Below are positions 1-8,940 of a DNA stretch of 51,567 nucleotides, one piece after another. The notes under the pieces were generated by a model. The model made no database searches. It was not told where the DNA came from and worked only from the letters and a program-made list of their open reading frames with translations. Source of the DNA: Candidatus Kapaibacterium sp. GTDB taxonomy: Bacteria > Bacteroidota > Ignavibacteria > Kapaibacteriales > UBA2268. Within the stretch, counting starts at the first letter, position 1. Each line of letters starts with the position of its first letter. The translations under genes were made by a program, and so were the position numbers. The stretch is from positions 1-51,567 of the forward strand of contig CALBDO010000022.1 in NCBI GenBank assembly GCA_937927515.1. The letters are read 5' to 3'.

Positions 1-11
1 AAGGATGTAAT

Positions 12-122
12 ATGATTGGAAATGATAATTGCTCATTTGAAATGCCGGTTCTTCCGCCACCAGGTAAAACATTTGAAGAACCATGGGAAACAGAATGCTA
101 TGCACTGCCATGTTGTCCTTAA
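12..122 (+). CDS. Small Cys-rich ORF, 36 aa (or 3' end of a truncated gene)
   Basis: A 36-codon frame begins at an ATG seven bases after an AAGGA Shine-Dalgarno-like run at 1-5 and ends in TAA. The peptide has four cysteines, three of them in the last ten residues (ending CYALPCCP), and a PVLPPPGK stretch. No family is recognised. The same frame stays open to the window edge, so this may instead be the last codons of a longer gene cut by the window start. A strong GC-rich hairpin follows at once, which fits the end of a transcription unit. Function unknown. Confidence 0.35.
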   Translation: MIGNDNCSFEMPVLPPPGKTFEEPWETECYALPCCP

Positions 123-129
123 AAACATT

Positions 130-155
130 GGGAGGGCGAGAAGTATCGCCCTCCC
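130..155 (+). terminator. GC-rich hairpin after the small ORF
   Basis: A perfect 10-bp stem (GGGAGGGCGA / TCGCCCTCCC) encloses a 6-nt loop. It lies 7 nt after the stop of the small ORF and 31 nt before the next gene. The downstream side is TCTAAAT and not a clear T-run, so it may be a weak intrinsic terminator or a 3' mRNA-stabilising hairpin. Confidence 0.5.
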
Positions 156-186
156 TCTAAATACAAATGAATGTAGGAGGTGAACT

Positions 187-2634
187 ATGAAAAAGTATTT
201 TTTCGTCAGCATTATATTTTTGTTCGAGATAATCAAATTATCATCATACGAGTTCTTTGAACAATTTGAATTAAAACGTTTATCAGCGAATTTTTATGGG
301 TCTTGTTTCAATCAAAACACCCTTTTGGTTTATGGAGATGGAGGAGTTATTCTTCGTAGTACCGATTGGGGCAAGAATTGGCAACAAATAAGTCTCAACG
401 ACTCGCTTCGTATAATGGACATGGTTTATTTCAATAATAAATTTTTTGGTATATCTCGTTTTCAATACATGCTTGTTTCGACCGATGATGGCTTAACTTG
501 GGAATTGAAAGATTTTGGAAAAGACACTCGTTTCTATAAACTATTTGTTATAGATAACAATTTAATCGGTGTTACACGAGGTAAAGTTTTGATTTTCAAA
601 GACGACCTGGTGCTGTCGAAGGAAATAGAAATTCCCAAAAAAGAGAAATTTTATCGAGATGAATATTTAGAAAGAGTTGTATTGGTTGATTATAATTTGC
701 TTTTTCAATATAGTAGCGACGAAATGTGCCTACTTTCCGTAAAAGAAGCAAACTATCAAATCTTTAAAGTAACATTACCACAAAATGCAATTGTTAGGGA
801 AGTTATTCGGCATTCGAATGGTGTCTTTTTGTATTTAGATAACAAATCTTTTTACGAACTAAACCTTGAAAATAAGAACCTCACATACGTAAGCTCTTTA
901 CCATCTGCATTTTCCAGAGTATTCACCACATTTGGGAACGAGGTTTTTATGTTATGCAACCACTATGATAAACGATTTAATATAGACTCGCTCACCTTTG
1001 GTAAGTTTCAAGTTAACTCAAACTTTGAAATAATTAATTCAAATGTAGATAGGCATATTTGTGAATTGAGTTTCACCAATCTAAAATGCAAAAATAAAGA
1101 TACAATGGTTGTGGTTGGTTTATACAAACTCATTATGATAAGCTTCGATGGCGGAAAAAATTGGACACTTAACTCACTTTTCAATTTTTCCCGAAAGTTT
1201 TATCCTACCTTACCATATTATTTTATAAAAGGTAAATATATTAGAACCTTAGGTCACTACCTTCACTTTTTTTCATCCAACGACACAGGAACTATTTGGT
1301 TGCCCCCAAAGCCAATGAAAATCGATTTCATAAACAACGATGATTTTTTATCATATTCCTTCTCATTAGGAACTTATATTTCCGAGGATAATGGGTTCTA
1401 TATTGCAGACGTTTTAAATATTACAGAACCAAATATTGCCTACACTACCGATGGTGGAAATTCCTTTTCCTTCGATACGAATTACTCTTATGCGCTTGGA
1501 AGTCCAATAATAGTAAAGTACAAAGATGATTATTTGCTAAAAACAACTGGGAAATTACAAATCAAAGGTGTATGGAAAATAAAGAACTCTTTTATAAAAT
1601 TAAGTATAACACAAGGGAAATTTCTCTTGGAGAGGTTTTCAATAGACACTACTGTTCAGTTTATTTTCATTACAAACATTAACGACACTCTATACGCAAT
1701 CGTTGAGAAAAATTTGGCAAGGAATTTTTCATTTCTGGATACGTTGTTTGTTTATGCCTCCTATGATGGAGCAAAAACTTGGGATTCACTTTATCCAATA
1801 ATTGTTAAGCGGCGCACTACGCAACCATTTAGCATAGGAGGATTCCGTAAATTTGCTGATACACTATTTTTCAATGTTGGTTTCAGAAAAGATGTGTATG
1901 ACTCGAACAATAATTTTCTTGAAAGTATTTACTATTTAAATTTCCGAGAACGAGTTTTTAAAGAACTCGTAGCTTTCGATAGTAGTTTAATTGTGATGAG
2001 CATTATATCAAAATTAGGTAAATACTATCTATTATATGGTGCCTATTTTAAGAAGAACAAATTAGAAGAAAAAATTTTGTTGGCAAAGAATCTTGAATCA
2101 GTAGAAGAATGGCGTGAACTGTCTCTCAATCCTCGTTATGTTCAAGGATATCCGACAGTCTTCTACCCCTTCGCAAATAAAATCATTGGGACATCTTTAA
2201 GTACACCCGTTCTTGAAATGGAGGAAAACACACTTATTATCCAGACATTCGATAATTACCACAAGACACCGGTTGTCTTTTTGGCAAAGTTGAAACCTAA
2301 TTCCATTATGTGGGCTGATTCAATAAAAGCAGACTCTTTGGAGATTCCCAATTCCGAAATATATGTAACTCAGCCCTATCCAAATCCAACTGATGAATAT
2401 TTTAACTTCAAGGTTTATTTCAATTCTAATTACCATTTTGAACAGATAAACTTTTTTGTCACCGATGTTATGGGTAGAATTGTTGCTGGAAATAATGCAT
2501 TTGTAAAAATACCTTTAACGAACCACTCAATCGAAGTAAAAGGAAGATTGGAGAACCTTTCGCAGGGTTCTTATTTCGTCGTAGCTAGCCTTCAAGGTAG
2601 AAAAAAAATAGTCCCGGTAATGTTAGTTAAATAG
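187..2634 (+). CDS. Exported BNR/YCF48-like repeat protein with T9SS sorting domain
   Basis: An 815-residue secreted protein. An AGGAGGT ribosome site lies 6 nt before the ATG, and residues 1-21 form a signal peptide. The body carries several Asp-box/BNR signatures of the S-x-D-x-G-x-x-W type (STDWGKNW, STDDGLTW, SFDGGKNW, TTDGGNSF, SYDGAKTW), as found in sialidase-like or YCF48-like beta-propellers. The last ~85 residues are a type A T9SS C-terminal domain: a QPYPNPT start, a VTDVMGRI strand and a final GSYFVV..K strand ending in lysine. By family knowledge such proteins cross the outer membrane through the type IX system and are attached to the surface or released. No catalytic residues can be assigned, so the substrate is unknown. 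It looks monocistronic. Confidence 0.85.
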   Translation: MKKYFFVSIIFLFEIIKLSSYEFFEQFELKRLSANFYGSCFNQNTLLVYGDGGVILRSTDWGKNWQQISLNDSLRIMDMVYFNNKFFGISRFQYMLVSTDDGLTWELKDFGKDTRFYKLFVIDNNLIGVTRGKVLIFKDDLVLSKEIEIPKKEKFYRDEYLERVVLVDYNLLFQYSSDEMCLLSVKEANYQIFKVTLPQNAIVREVIRHSNGVFLYLDNKSFYELNLENKNLTYVSSLPSAFSRVFTTFGNEVFMLCNHYDKRFNIDSLTFGKFQVNSNFEIINSNVDRHICELSFTNLKCKNKDTMVVVGLYKLIMISFDGGKNWTLNSLFNFSRKFYPTLPYYFIKGKYIRTLGHYLHFFSSNDTGTIWLPPKPMKIDFINNDDFLSYSFSLGTYISEDNGFYIADVLNITEPNIAYTTDGGNSFSFDTNYSYALGSPIIVKYKDDYLLKTTGKLQIKGVWKIKNSFIKLSITQGKFLLERFSIDTTVQFIFITNINDTLYAIVEKNLARNFSFLDTLFVYASYDGAKTWDSLYPIIVKRRTTQPFSIGGFRKFADTLFFNVGFRKDVYDSNNNFLESIYYLNFRERVFKELVAFDSSLIVMSIISKLGKYYLLYGAYFKKNKLEEKILLAKNLESVEEWRELSLNPRYVQGYPTVFYPFANKIIGTSLSTPVLEMEENTLIIQTFDNYHKTPVVFLAKLKPNSIMWADSIKADSLEIPNSEIYVTQPYPNPTDEYFNFKVYFNSNYHFEQINFFVTDVMGRIVAGNNAFVKIPLTNHSIEVKGRLENLSQGSYFVVASLQGRKKIVPVMLVK

Positions 2635-3055
2635 CAACCCGCTATTGACTTGCTAATTCTTAGCAATAGTAGCGATTAATTTCTAACTATTTATCACAAC
2701 TTTAACAAAATTTGATATTTTCTATGATTCGACGTATTTGCTTTTTTGTTTTACTTAGACTTATATAAATGCATTAATTATCTATACCCTTATTAGCTCA
2801 ATATAATTTGCCAAAAAATTTAAGGGAATTGATATTCAGAGGTAACATCCTGTTTCTTAAATAGTCTTGAATCCATGTTTAATCAAGCACACTTTCCTAA
2901 AATTATTTTAGCACTTGGCAATGGCAAATTTCTTGGCAAAAGTTTGCTCACATTTCATATACGCCGAACCAAATAATTATGCTAATCTTTGCTTTTTTAC
3001 TACATTTACAATGAACAAAAGTACTACTTATTTTAAAACTCTTCGTTGGGTTTCA
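2635..3055. other. Intergenic spacer between convergent genes
   Basis: About 420 bases of AT-rich sequence between the stops of two convergent genes. The only structure seen is a 7-bp hairpin (TTGCTAA, loop TTC, TTAGCAA, 2650-2666) without a T-run. A 67-codon frame at 2915-3118 overlaps the end of the SpoT-like gene and has no ribosome site; it was not accepted as a gene. Confidence 0.5.
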
Positions 3056-4963
3056 CTAAACAACACTTATTTCTTTAATGTCTTTTATTTTGCCGAGTCC
3101 AAGCACAAAGAAATTTAAATTCTCTACAGTTGAAAACTTTCCTGCAATACTCCCATTAAATTGTTGTGGATTCACCCTATCTACATTTAAATATACTTTT
3201 GTAAAGGAGACATTTAGCGCCACAGCTACGTTCGATATGAGTGAAGTAAGACCAAGTTTATCTATGCCTTTTAAGGAAATAGTCTTAACAAACTTTTGCT
3301 GTGTTTTGATTTCTTTTCGTTCAATTTTTTGTTTAATTTTTCTTATTTCGTTAATTGCTACGAGCGAAAAAGGCTTTAAATCATCCAACTCATAGATTGG
3401 ATTGCTGGCTTTTATAAATTCAAATACATCATTGTTTTCAAAGACATAGTTTAAGGACTTGCTCAGCCAGCCATGATTTGGTTTATAAACTTTTGCGCTT
3501 ATAACTTTGAAGGCTTCGTCTGGCATAAGTTTAAAAGCAGCATCCAAGACTGTAAATCCATTTGGTACTACATAGAATGTCTCCTGAACATTGTTCTTGA
3601 TAGAAACAAATTCGGTCGGAAACATCCGCTTAGCAAATTCCAAAAGTAATTGCATTTTGTCCTTTATTTCTTGGCTGTATAGATATTCAATTAATTCCAA
3701 AAAAGCGTTATACTCTCTCTCGTCGTAGGATTTGTAAGCACTTTTGTTGAGAAAAGTCTTCTCTATATCAATGGATTTCTTTTCGGAAGAGACGATATTG
3801 AAGACTATTTCGAAGCCATCGCCGTTTGGCAAAACATAGTTGTACTTTGATACCGGCAAATATAAGATAACCCCACTTAATAAATTTTCATCGAGAAAAG
3901 TAAGGGTTTCCATACTAATAAATCTAAATTCGTCTCTTAGCTTGCTGTCTATACTTCTTATCAAGTTGTTATCGTAAACCTCGGCGGGTATATTTACAAC
4001 CCAATAAAAGTGTTGATAAGTCATCGGTACTTGCCAAGAATTAGAGACCAATGCTTCGTGGAGGTCGAATAATGTCTTGTGTGCAACGACTAAGTGAATC
4101 TGGTCGGATTTCGAGGTCACAATTGAATTTAACGTCTCTTCAAGATTATTCTCCTGAGCTGTTTTGATAAACTTGTAAAATTCCTCTTTGTGGATTTCCT
4201 TGAGCTTTTGATACATCTGCTCGGCTTCTTTTGGGTTCTCGGCTATGATATGGAAAAGGCACATATCTCGAAGTTCTTTGGAAACTTCCTCGTAGCCCAA
4301 CATTTTTATCAATGGAACATAGATGTTTATTGTTTGGTTCGCAATCTCACGCCTTCGTGCCGACTTTTTTATTCCATAGAGTGTTTGGACATTATGGTAT
4401 CTATCGGCAAATTTTACAAGGAAAATCTGAGGATATTTTATTCCATATTTAAATATCTTTTGTATAGTGGCTAACTCTTGGTCTTCGTAACTTAACTCCC
4501 TGTTAACTTCAACCTGAAATTCCTTCTCAAGCTCGGAGGAATTTGTAATTTTTGTTACACCATCGACAATCCCTGCAACATTAGGGCCAAACATATTTTT
4601 AATCGTTTTAATATTTACCTCTGGCTTGTCTTCTACCAAATCGTGCAAAAAGGCAGAGATTATTGTGTCGAGGTCTGTTATCTTGAACTTACTCAGTAGA
4701 ATATGTGCAGTCTCGAAAAAATGTGTATAAAACATCGTCCCGTCGCCACGGCGGTCGTCCTTGAAATATTTGTACATAAAATCAATTGCTGATTCAATTT
4801 TATTCAAAACATTCGGCGTAAAATGCTCCGGATATTTTTTCCGACAATAATCGAAAAAGCTCTCTTTATCCTTTTGAATATTTCCACTGTAGTGGGGAGT
4901 ATAGTAAAATTGTATTACCCTTTCGTATATAGTTGATGTCTGAGAATTTAAACCTTGTTCCAT
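3056..4963 (-). CDS. RelA/SpoT-family HD hydrolase with degenerate synthetase domain
   Basis: A 635-residue homologue of bifunctional RelA/SpoT enzymes that make or degrade (p)ppGpp. Counting from the ATG at 4963 (chosen over a TTG 15 nt upstream), the N-terminal HD domain keeps its metal and catalytic residues: RRGDG, H81 in YTHFF, HDLVED at 107-112, VTKI, and D187 in KFADRYHNV. The middle (~245-430), where the nucleotide pyrophosphotransferase domain should be, lacks the recognisable substrate-binding motifs and the EIQIRT-like stretch. A TGS domain follows (~450-515, starting TFYVVPNGFTVLDAA) and then a C-terminal ACT domain (~560-635). The architecture is HD, eroded synthetase, TGS, ACT. 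I infer a hydrolase-only enzyme; it could also be a divergent paralogue with a regulatory role. Confidence 0.8.
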   Translation of the reverse strand: MEQGLNSQTSTIYERVIQFYYTPHYSGNIQKDKESFFDYCRKKYPEHFTPNVLNKIESAIDFMYKYFKDDRRGDGTMFYTHFFETAHILLSKFKITDLDTIISAFLHDLVEDKPEVNIKTIKNMFGPNVAGIVDGVTKITNSSELEKEFQVEVNRELSYEDQELATIQKIFKYGIKYPQIFLVKFADRYHNVQTLYGIKKSARRREIANQTINIYVPLIKMLGYEEVSKELRDMCLFHIIAENPKEAEQMYQKLKEIHKEEFYKFIKTAQENNLEETLNSIVTSKSDQIHLVVAHKTLFDLHEALVSNSWQVPMTYQHFYWVVNIPAEVYDNNLIRSIDSKLRDEFRFISMETLTFLDENLLSGVILYLPVSKYNYVLPNGDGFEIVFNIVSSEKKSIDIEKTFLNKSAYKSYDEREYNAFLELIEYLYSQEIKDKMQLLLEFAKRMFPTEFVSIKNNVQETFYVVPNGFTVLDAAFKLMPDEAFKVISAKVYKPNHGWLSKSLNYVFENNDVFEFIKASNPIYELDDLKPFSLVAINEIRKIKQKIERKEIKTQQKFVKTISLKGIDKLGLTSLISNVAVALNVSFTKVYLNVDRVNPQQFNGSIAGKFSTVENLNFFVLGLGKIKDIKEISVV

Positions 4964-5137
4964 TGTCCGCTTAAACAAAAAAGTTAATTTATCAAAAAAT
5001 TATGATATTAAAATGATTACTTCATTTACCAGAAATAAACCCACCAAATTCAAAATTACATCGATAGTTAAAGCACTTATATTTAATAACTCGTAATTTA
5101 AAATTTATTCACTTTTTTTTATCTTTACCTTTTTCAT

Positions 5138-5145
5138 TAATTTTG
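5138..5145 (+). promoter_or_regulatory. Bacteroidota-type -7 box before yceD
   Basis: TAATTTTG matches the TAnnTTTG -7 element and lies 20 nt before the ATG of the first gene of the fatty-acid cluster. The -33 TTTG partner is not clear, since the expected region is a T-tract, so this is a partial match. Confidence 0.4.
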
Positions 5146-5165
5146 TAACTCTAAATTGGTCGAAA

Positions 5166-5705
5166 ATGTTAAAAATATTAGTCAAAGGGGTCAAGGACGG
5201 AGAGTACGACATAGACATCTCTTCTCCCGTCGAAGAAATCGAAGGGTTCTTCCCCGAATTCTTTGGTGAAGTGCGCTTTCGTGGCAAATTGAGAATCCTT
5301 GGGAAAAGATATACAGTCGAAGGTATAGCCCAATGCGAGGCACAACTTGTGTGCGACCTGTCTTTGGAAGAATTCACCGAAACTATTAGCGCCCAGATAA
5401 GCACTTCCTTTTATGCAAACAACGAACTCTACTACGAAACAAAGGATATTAGCGAAGACCTAAGACAAAATCCCGAGCATATAATCCACGAAGACGATAA
5501 ATACATAGATATTTCCGAAGATGTACGCCAAGAGCTTGCCCTCCATCTTCCAATGAAAAGAATTGCACCGCAATTCAGAGGCAAGAGTTTCGAAGAGATT
5601 TATCCACAGTATTCTGCCGACGCAAAGCCCAAAAAAACAAAAAAAATCAACAAAGATGAGATTGACGAACGTTGGAATGAATTGAAAAAACTTAAGTTTA
5701 ATTAA
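5166..5705 (+). CDS. yceD: YceD/DUF177 family protein
   Basis: A 179-residue DUF177 protein. The family is recognised from its G-K-x-x-x-x-G-x-A-x-C-E-A-x-L-V-C-D-L core (here GIAQCEAQLVCDLS at about 57-70) and from its position directly before rpmF. YceD relatives are linked to 23S rRNA or ribosome assembly and to coordinated expression with L32, but the biochemical role is not settled. It is the first gene of the yceD-rpmF-plsX-fab cluster. The C-terminus is rich in Lys and charged residues. There is no obvious Shine-Dalgarno, as is common in Bacteroidota. Confidence 0.85.
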   Translation: MLKILVKGVKDGEYDIDISSPVEEIEGFFPEFFGEVRFRGKLRILGKRYTVEGIAQCEAQLVCDLSLEEFTETISAQISTSFYANNELYYETKDISEDLRQNPEHIIHEDDKYIDISEDVRQELALHLPMKRIAPQFRGKSFEEIYPQYSADAKPKKTKKINKDEIDERWNELKKLKFN

Positions 5706-5725
5706 TAAATTAAAAGAGGTTAACG

Positions 5726-5902
5726 ATGCCAAATCCAAAACGAAGAATGTCGAAATCGAGGCGAGATAAAAGACGTGCACACTACAAGCCAGCAACACCG
5801 ACCCTTTCTGTTTGCCCACAATGTGGGGCTGTTAAATTGCCTCATCGCGCTTGCCCAGAATGCGGATATTATAATGGTAGAAAAATTTTATCAAAATTGT
5901 AA
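5726..5902 (+). CDS. rpmF: 50S ribosomal protein bL32
   Basis: A 58-residue ribosomal protein that begins MPNPKRRMSKSRRDKRRAH, the family's typical start. Four cysteines in two CxxC pairs (C30/C33 and C43/C46) form the zinc ribbon, so this is the zinc-binding form. An AGAGG ribosome site lies 6 nt before the ATG. It sits between yceD and plsX, the classical order linking ribosome and lipid synthesis genes. Confidence 0.97.
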   Translation: MPNPKRRMSKSRRDKRRAHYKPATPTLSVCPQCGAVKLPHRACPECGYYNGRKILSKL

Positions 5903-5929
5903 TTTTATCAACAAATCAAAATAGACTTT

Positions 5930-6976
5930 ATGGATTTGCTGCGAAAGAAATATACAAAAATCGCAGTCGACGCAATGGGTGGCGACTTTGCGCCTCTAAA
6001 CGAGGTGAATGGCTCCATCCTCGCATACCAGAATAAAGACCGCTTTACCGACTTCGAAATTGTCTTGATTGGCGATGAGAATAAAATCAAGGAAGCAATA
6101 AAAAATTACAAGCCCAAAAATTTCAACTACTCGATTGTCCACGCCGAGGACGTCGTCACCATGCACGACGAACCAACTTCTGCAATTAAAAGAAAAAAGA
6201 ATTCCTCGCTTTACAAGGGTCTTAAACTTTTAGCCGATGGCTATGTCGACGCCTTTGTCTCTGCTGGGAATACCGGAGCAACTCTCTCGACCGCAACTAT
6301 TCTGCTTGGTAGAATCGAGGGGGTAAGCCGACCCACAATTGGCTCTTTCTTCCCGACAGTCGGAAGGTTTCCTACTCTTGTCCTCGATGTTGGTGCAAAT
6401 ATCGATGTAAAGCCAAAATATTTGTATGAATTCGCTGTTATGGGTACAATTTATTTCCAGAATATGTTCGGCATCGAAAATCCAAAAGTTGGGCTATTGA
6501 ATATAGGCGAGGAAGAAACTAAAGGCTCTGAAATATTGCTTACTACCCATAAAATTCTAAAGAATTCATCTTTGAACTTCATCGGAAATATCGAAGGGCG
6601 TGATGTCCTTTTGGGGACTGCAGATGTTGTCGTCTGCGATGGGCTTATTGGCAATATTGTACTCAAGTTCGCCGAAAGTGTCCTTGGATTGTTTAAATCC
6701 AAAGTCCGTAATTATGCAAAGAAGAGCATTGTTAATGCTTTGAAAGTGGCAGTGTTGAAACCAGCCCTGCGCAACATACTCAAAGATATGGATTATCAAC
6801 AATACGGCGGGGTTCCTCTACTCGGTGTCAATGGAGTTGTAATAATAGGTCACGGCAAATCCAGTCCGATTGCAATACAAAACATGATTTTTACTGCCAT
6901 CGAACAAGTGAAAAGAGATATCAACAAAAAAATTGAAAGAGCATTGAACATCAATTTTGTCGAGAAAAAATCTTAA
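5930..6976 (+). CDS. plsX: Phosphate acyltransferase PlsX
   Basis: A 348-residue enzyme that converts acyl-ACP and phosphate to acyl-phosphate for phospholipid synthesis by the PlsX/PlsY route. The family signature KIAVDAMGGDFAP lies at residues 10-22, and the SAGNTGA and GLIGNIVLKFAES motifs are present. It is slightly longer at the N-terminus than many relatives (seven or eight extra residues), and the first ATG was kept. It is a peripheral cytoplasmic-membrane enzyme. fabH follows after 5 nt, so the genes are probably cotranscribed. Confidence 0.96.
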   Translation: MDLLRKKYTKIAVDAMGGDFAPLNEVNGSILAYQNKDRFTDFEIVLIGDENKIKEAIKNYKPKNFNYSIVHAEDVVTMHDEPTSAIKRKKNSSLYKGLKLLADGYVDAFVSAGNTGATLSTATILLGRIEGVSRPTIGSFFPTVGRFPTLVLDVGANIDVKPKYLYEFAVMGTIYFQNMFGIENPKVGLLNIGEEETKGSEILLTTHKILKNSSLNFIGNIEGRDVLLGTADVVVCDGLIGNIVLKFAESVLGLFKSKVRNYAKKSIVNALKVAVLKPALRNILKDMDYQQYGGVPLLGVNGVVIIGHGKSSPIAIQNMIFTAIEQVKRDINKKIERALNINFVEKKS

Positions 6977-6981
6977 TAAGT

Positions 6982-7965
6982 ATGCCTGCAACAATCACAT
7001 CTATTGCGCACTACTTCCCTCCTGATGTTTATACAAATCACTATTTCGAGCAATACCTCGAAACATCAGACGAGTGGATAACCGAAAGAACTGGAATTAA
7101 AGAGCGTCGATTTGCCAAAAATGGTGCCACTTCAGATTTAATCGTCCCAGCTGCAAGAGAATGTTTGCAGCGCCGTGGCATGAAATTAGAAGATGTGGAT
7201 TGCATAATAGTGGCGACTGTCACGCCCGACCATATGTTCCCAGCGACCGCATGCGTTGTACAGCAGAAATTAGGAGCTCCCAATGCATGGGGCTTCGACC
7301 TCTCGGCTGCTTGCTCAGGGTTTTTATTTGCTTTAGTTACTGCGGCGAAGTTGGTCGAAGCAGGTGGCGCAAGAAATGTTCTTCTCTGTGGGGCAGACAA
7401 AATGAGTGCAATCTTGGATTTTCAGGACCGTGCACAAGCTGTCCTTTTTGGCGATGGTGCTGGCGTTGCTTTGGTAGAGATGTCTGATGACCCTGAACTT
7501 GGCATTATAGACCACATCTTGCACATCGATGGCGAAGGCGGCAAATACTTGTATCAAGCCGCTGGCGGTAGCGCCAAGCCTGCTTCTTACGAAACTGTTG
7601 CAAACCGCGAACATTTTATTCATCAAGAGGGTCAAGCTGTCTTCAAAGCCGCCGTGAAGGGTATGGCAGATGTATCTGTTGAAATAATGGAAAAAAATAA
7701 CCTTACAAAAGACGATGTCGATTGGCTTGTCCCACATCAGGCAAACCTACGGATAATTTCTGCAACTGCTCAAAGAATGGGGTTGCCCATGGATAAAGTT
7801 ATGGTAAACATTGATAAATATGCCAATACCACAGCTGCAACCATCCCCTCTTGCCTCTCTCAATGGTGGGAAGCAGGAAAACTTAAAAAAGGTGATAAAA
7901 TCATCCTCGCCAGTTTTGGTGCTGGATTTACTTGGGGCGCTGTTTATATGAAATGGAGTTTGTAG
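6982..7965 (+). CDS. fabH: Beta-ketoacyl-ACP synthase III
   Basis: A 327-residue KAS III that condenses acetyl-CoA or a branched acyl-CoA primer with malonyl-ACP to start fatty-acid elongation. The Cys-His-Asn triad is visible: C111 in SAACSGF, H252 in VPHQANLR and N282 in KYANTTAAT. TSDEWITERTGIKERR near residues 28-43 is typical of the family. It is followed 1 nt later by fabD. Primer specificity cannot be read from the sequence. Confidence 0.97.
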   Translation: MPATITSIAHYFPPDVYTNHYFEQYLETSDEWITERTGIKERRFAKNGATSDLIVPAARECLQRRGMKLEDVDCIIVATVTPDHMFPATACVVQQKLGAPNAWGFDLSAACSGFLFALVTAAKLVEAGGARNVLLCGADKMSAILDFQDRAQAVLFGDGAGVALVEMSDDPELGIIDHILHIDGEGGKYLYQAAGGSAKPASYETVANREHFIHQEGQAVFKAAVKGMADVSVEIMEKNNLTKDDVDWLVPHQANLRIISATAQRMGLPMDKVMVNIDKYANTTAATIPSCLSQWWEAGKLKKGDKIILASFGAGFTWGAVYMKWSL

Positions 7966-7966
7966 T

Positions 7967-8902
7967 ATGAAAACTGCATTACTAGCTCCTGGCCAGGGCT
8001 CTCAATATGTAGGTATGCTAAAAGATTTATTCGACGAGTTCAACTCTGTCCAAAACTTGATAGCCAAAGCAGACGCTATCCTTGGTTACAAGCTGAGCGA
8101 AATTTGTTTCAACGGTCCAATAGATGAACTAAAAAAGACTAAATACACACAACCAGCTCTGTTTTTGCACTCTGCTTCTGTGTTTGAATTAATCAGAGAC
8201 AAGATACAATTCGATTCGGTTGCCGGGCATTCCGTCGGTGAATATGCCGCTTTATATTTTGCCGATGTCATCTCTTTCGAAGATGCAATTCGCTTGGTGC
8301 AATTACGTGGCGATTTAATGTTTCGAGCTGGTGAATATGCGCAGGGAACGATGTTTGCTGTAATTGGTGCAGACGACAAAGCTGTCGAAGAAGTTTGCGC
8401 AAATCTGACCCGTTCCGGCAATGGAAGTGTCGTCGTTGCGGCAAACTACAACTGCCCTGGCCAATTAGTTGTATCTGGTTCAGCAGAATATCTTCGAGCA
8501 AATATATCAGCATTTAAAAGTATTGGAGCAAAAATCGTAAAGGAGTTGGTTGTAAGCGGCGCATTTCACTCGCCCTTAATGGAACCAGCCCGAGAGGCTC
8601 TTGGCGAAGCTATAGCAAAAACCTCCTTCCGCGATGCAAAAGTTCCAGTATATTTAAATGTTACTGCCCAACCTGAAACAAAAGCTGAAATCATTAAAGA
8701 AGCTCTTATTCAACAGCTCACCTCACCCGTTCGATGGACCCAAACAATACAAAATATGTACAACGATGGTATCCGCCGATTTATCGAAGTTGGTGCTGGA
8801 AATGTTTTGCAGGGCCTTGTGAAAAGAACTGTAACCGATTGTGAAATCTTTGGATTAGATAAAGTTGAAGACATAAATAATTTCTTTATAAATTTGAAAT
8901 AA
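7967..8902 (+). CDS. fabD: Malonyl-CoA:ACP transacylase
   Basis: A 311-residue enzyme that moves malonyl from CoA to ACP. The N-terminal PGQGSQ oxyanion segment, the nucleophile S89 in GHSVGEY and the partner H201 in GAFHSPLM are all present. The length is normal for the family. It overlaps no neighbour but starts 1 nt after fabH. The last codons of fabD contain the -33 element of a likely internal promoter for fabG. Confidence 0.97.
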   Translation: MKTALLAPGQGSQYVGMLKDLFDEFNSVQNLIAKADAILGYKLSEICFNGPIDELKKTKYTQPALFLHSASVFELIRDKIQFDSVAGHSVGEYAALYFADVISFEDAIRLVQLRGDLMFRAGEYAQGTMFAVIGADDKAVEEVCANLTRSGNGSVVVAANYNCPGQLVVSGSAEYLRANISAFKSIGAKIVKELVVSGAFHSPLMEPAREALGEAIAKTSFRDAKVPVYLNVTAQPETKAEIIKEALIQQLTSPVRWTQTIQNMYNDGIRRFIEVGAGNVLQGLVKRTVTDCEIFGLDKVEDINNFFINLK

Positions 8903-8923
8903 TATAAAAAACTCTTAAATTTG
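8893..8923 (+). promoter_or_regulatory. Bacteroidota-type promoter before fabG
   Basis: TTTG at 8893-8896 and TAAATTTG at 8916-8923 are separated by 19 nt, a full match to the TTTG-N19-21-TAnnTTTG consensus used by the primary sigma factor of Bacteroidota. The fabG ATG lies 17 nt downstream. It would give fabG-acpP-fabF an expression level independent of the upstream genes. Confidence 0.6.
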
Positions 8924-8940
8924 TATTTTTTTCTAAACTT

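Noticed and set aside
2650-2666. Hairpin TTGCTAA-TTC-TTAGCAA after the first T9SS gene as terminator
   Set aside because: Only 7 bp, AT-rich and without a T-run; too weak to call.
2915-3118. 67-codon + strand ORF at the end of the SpoT-like gene
   Set aside because: It overlaps the 3' end of a well-supported gene on the other strand, has no ribosome site or family match, and its composition is like a spacer.
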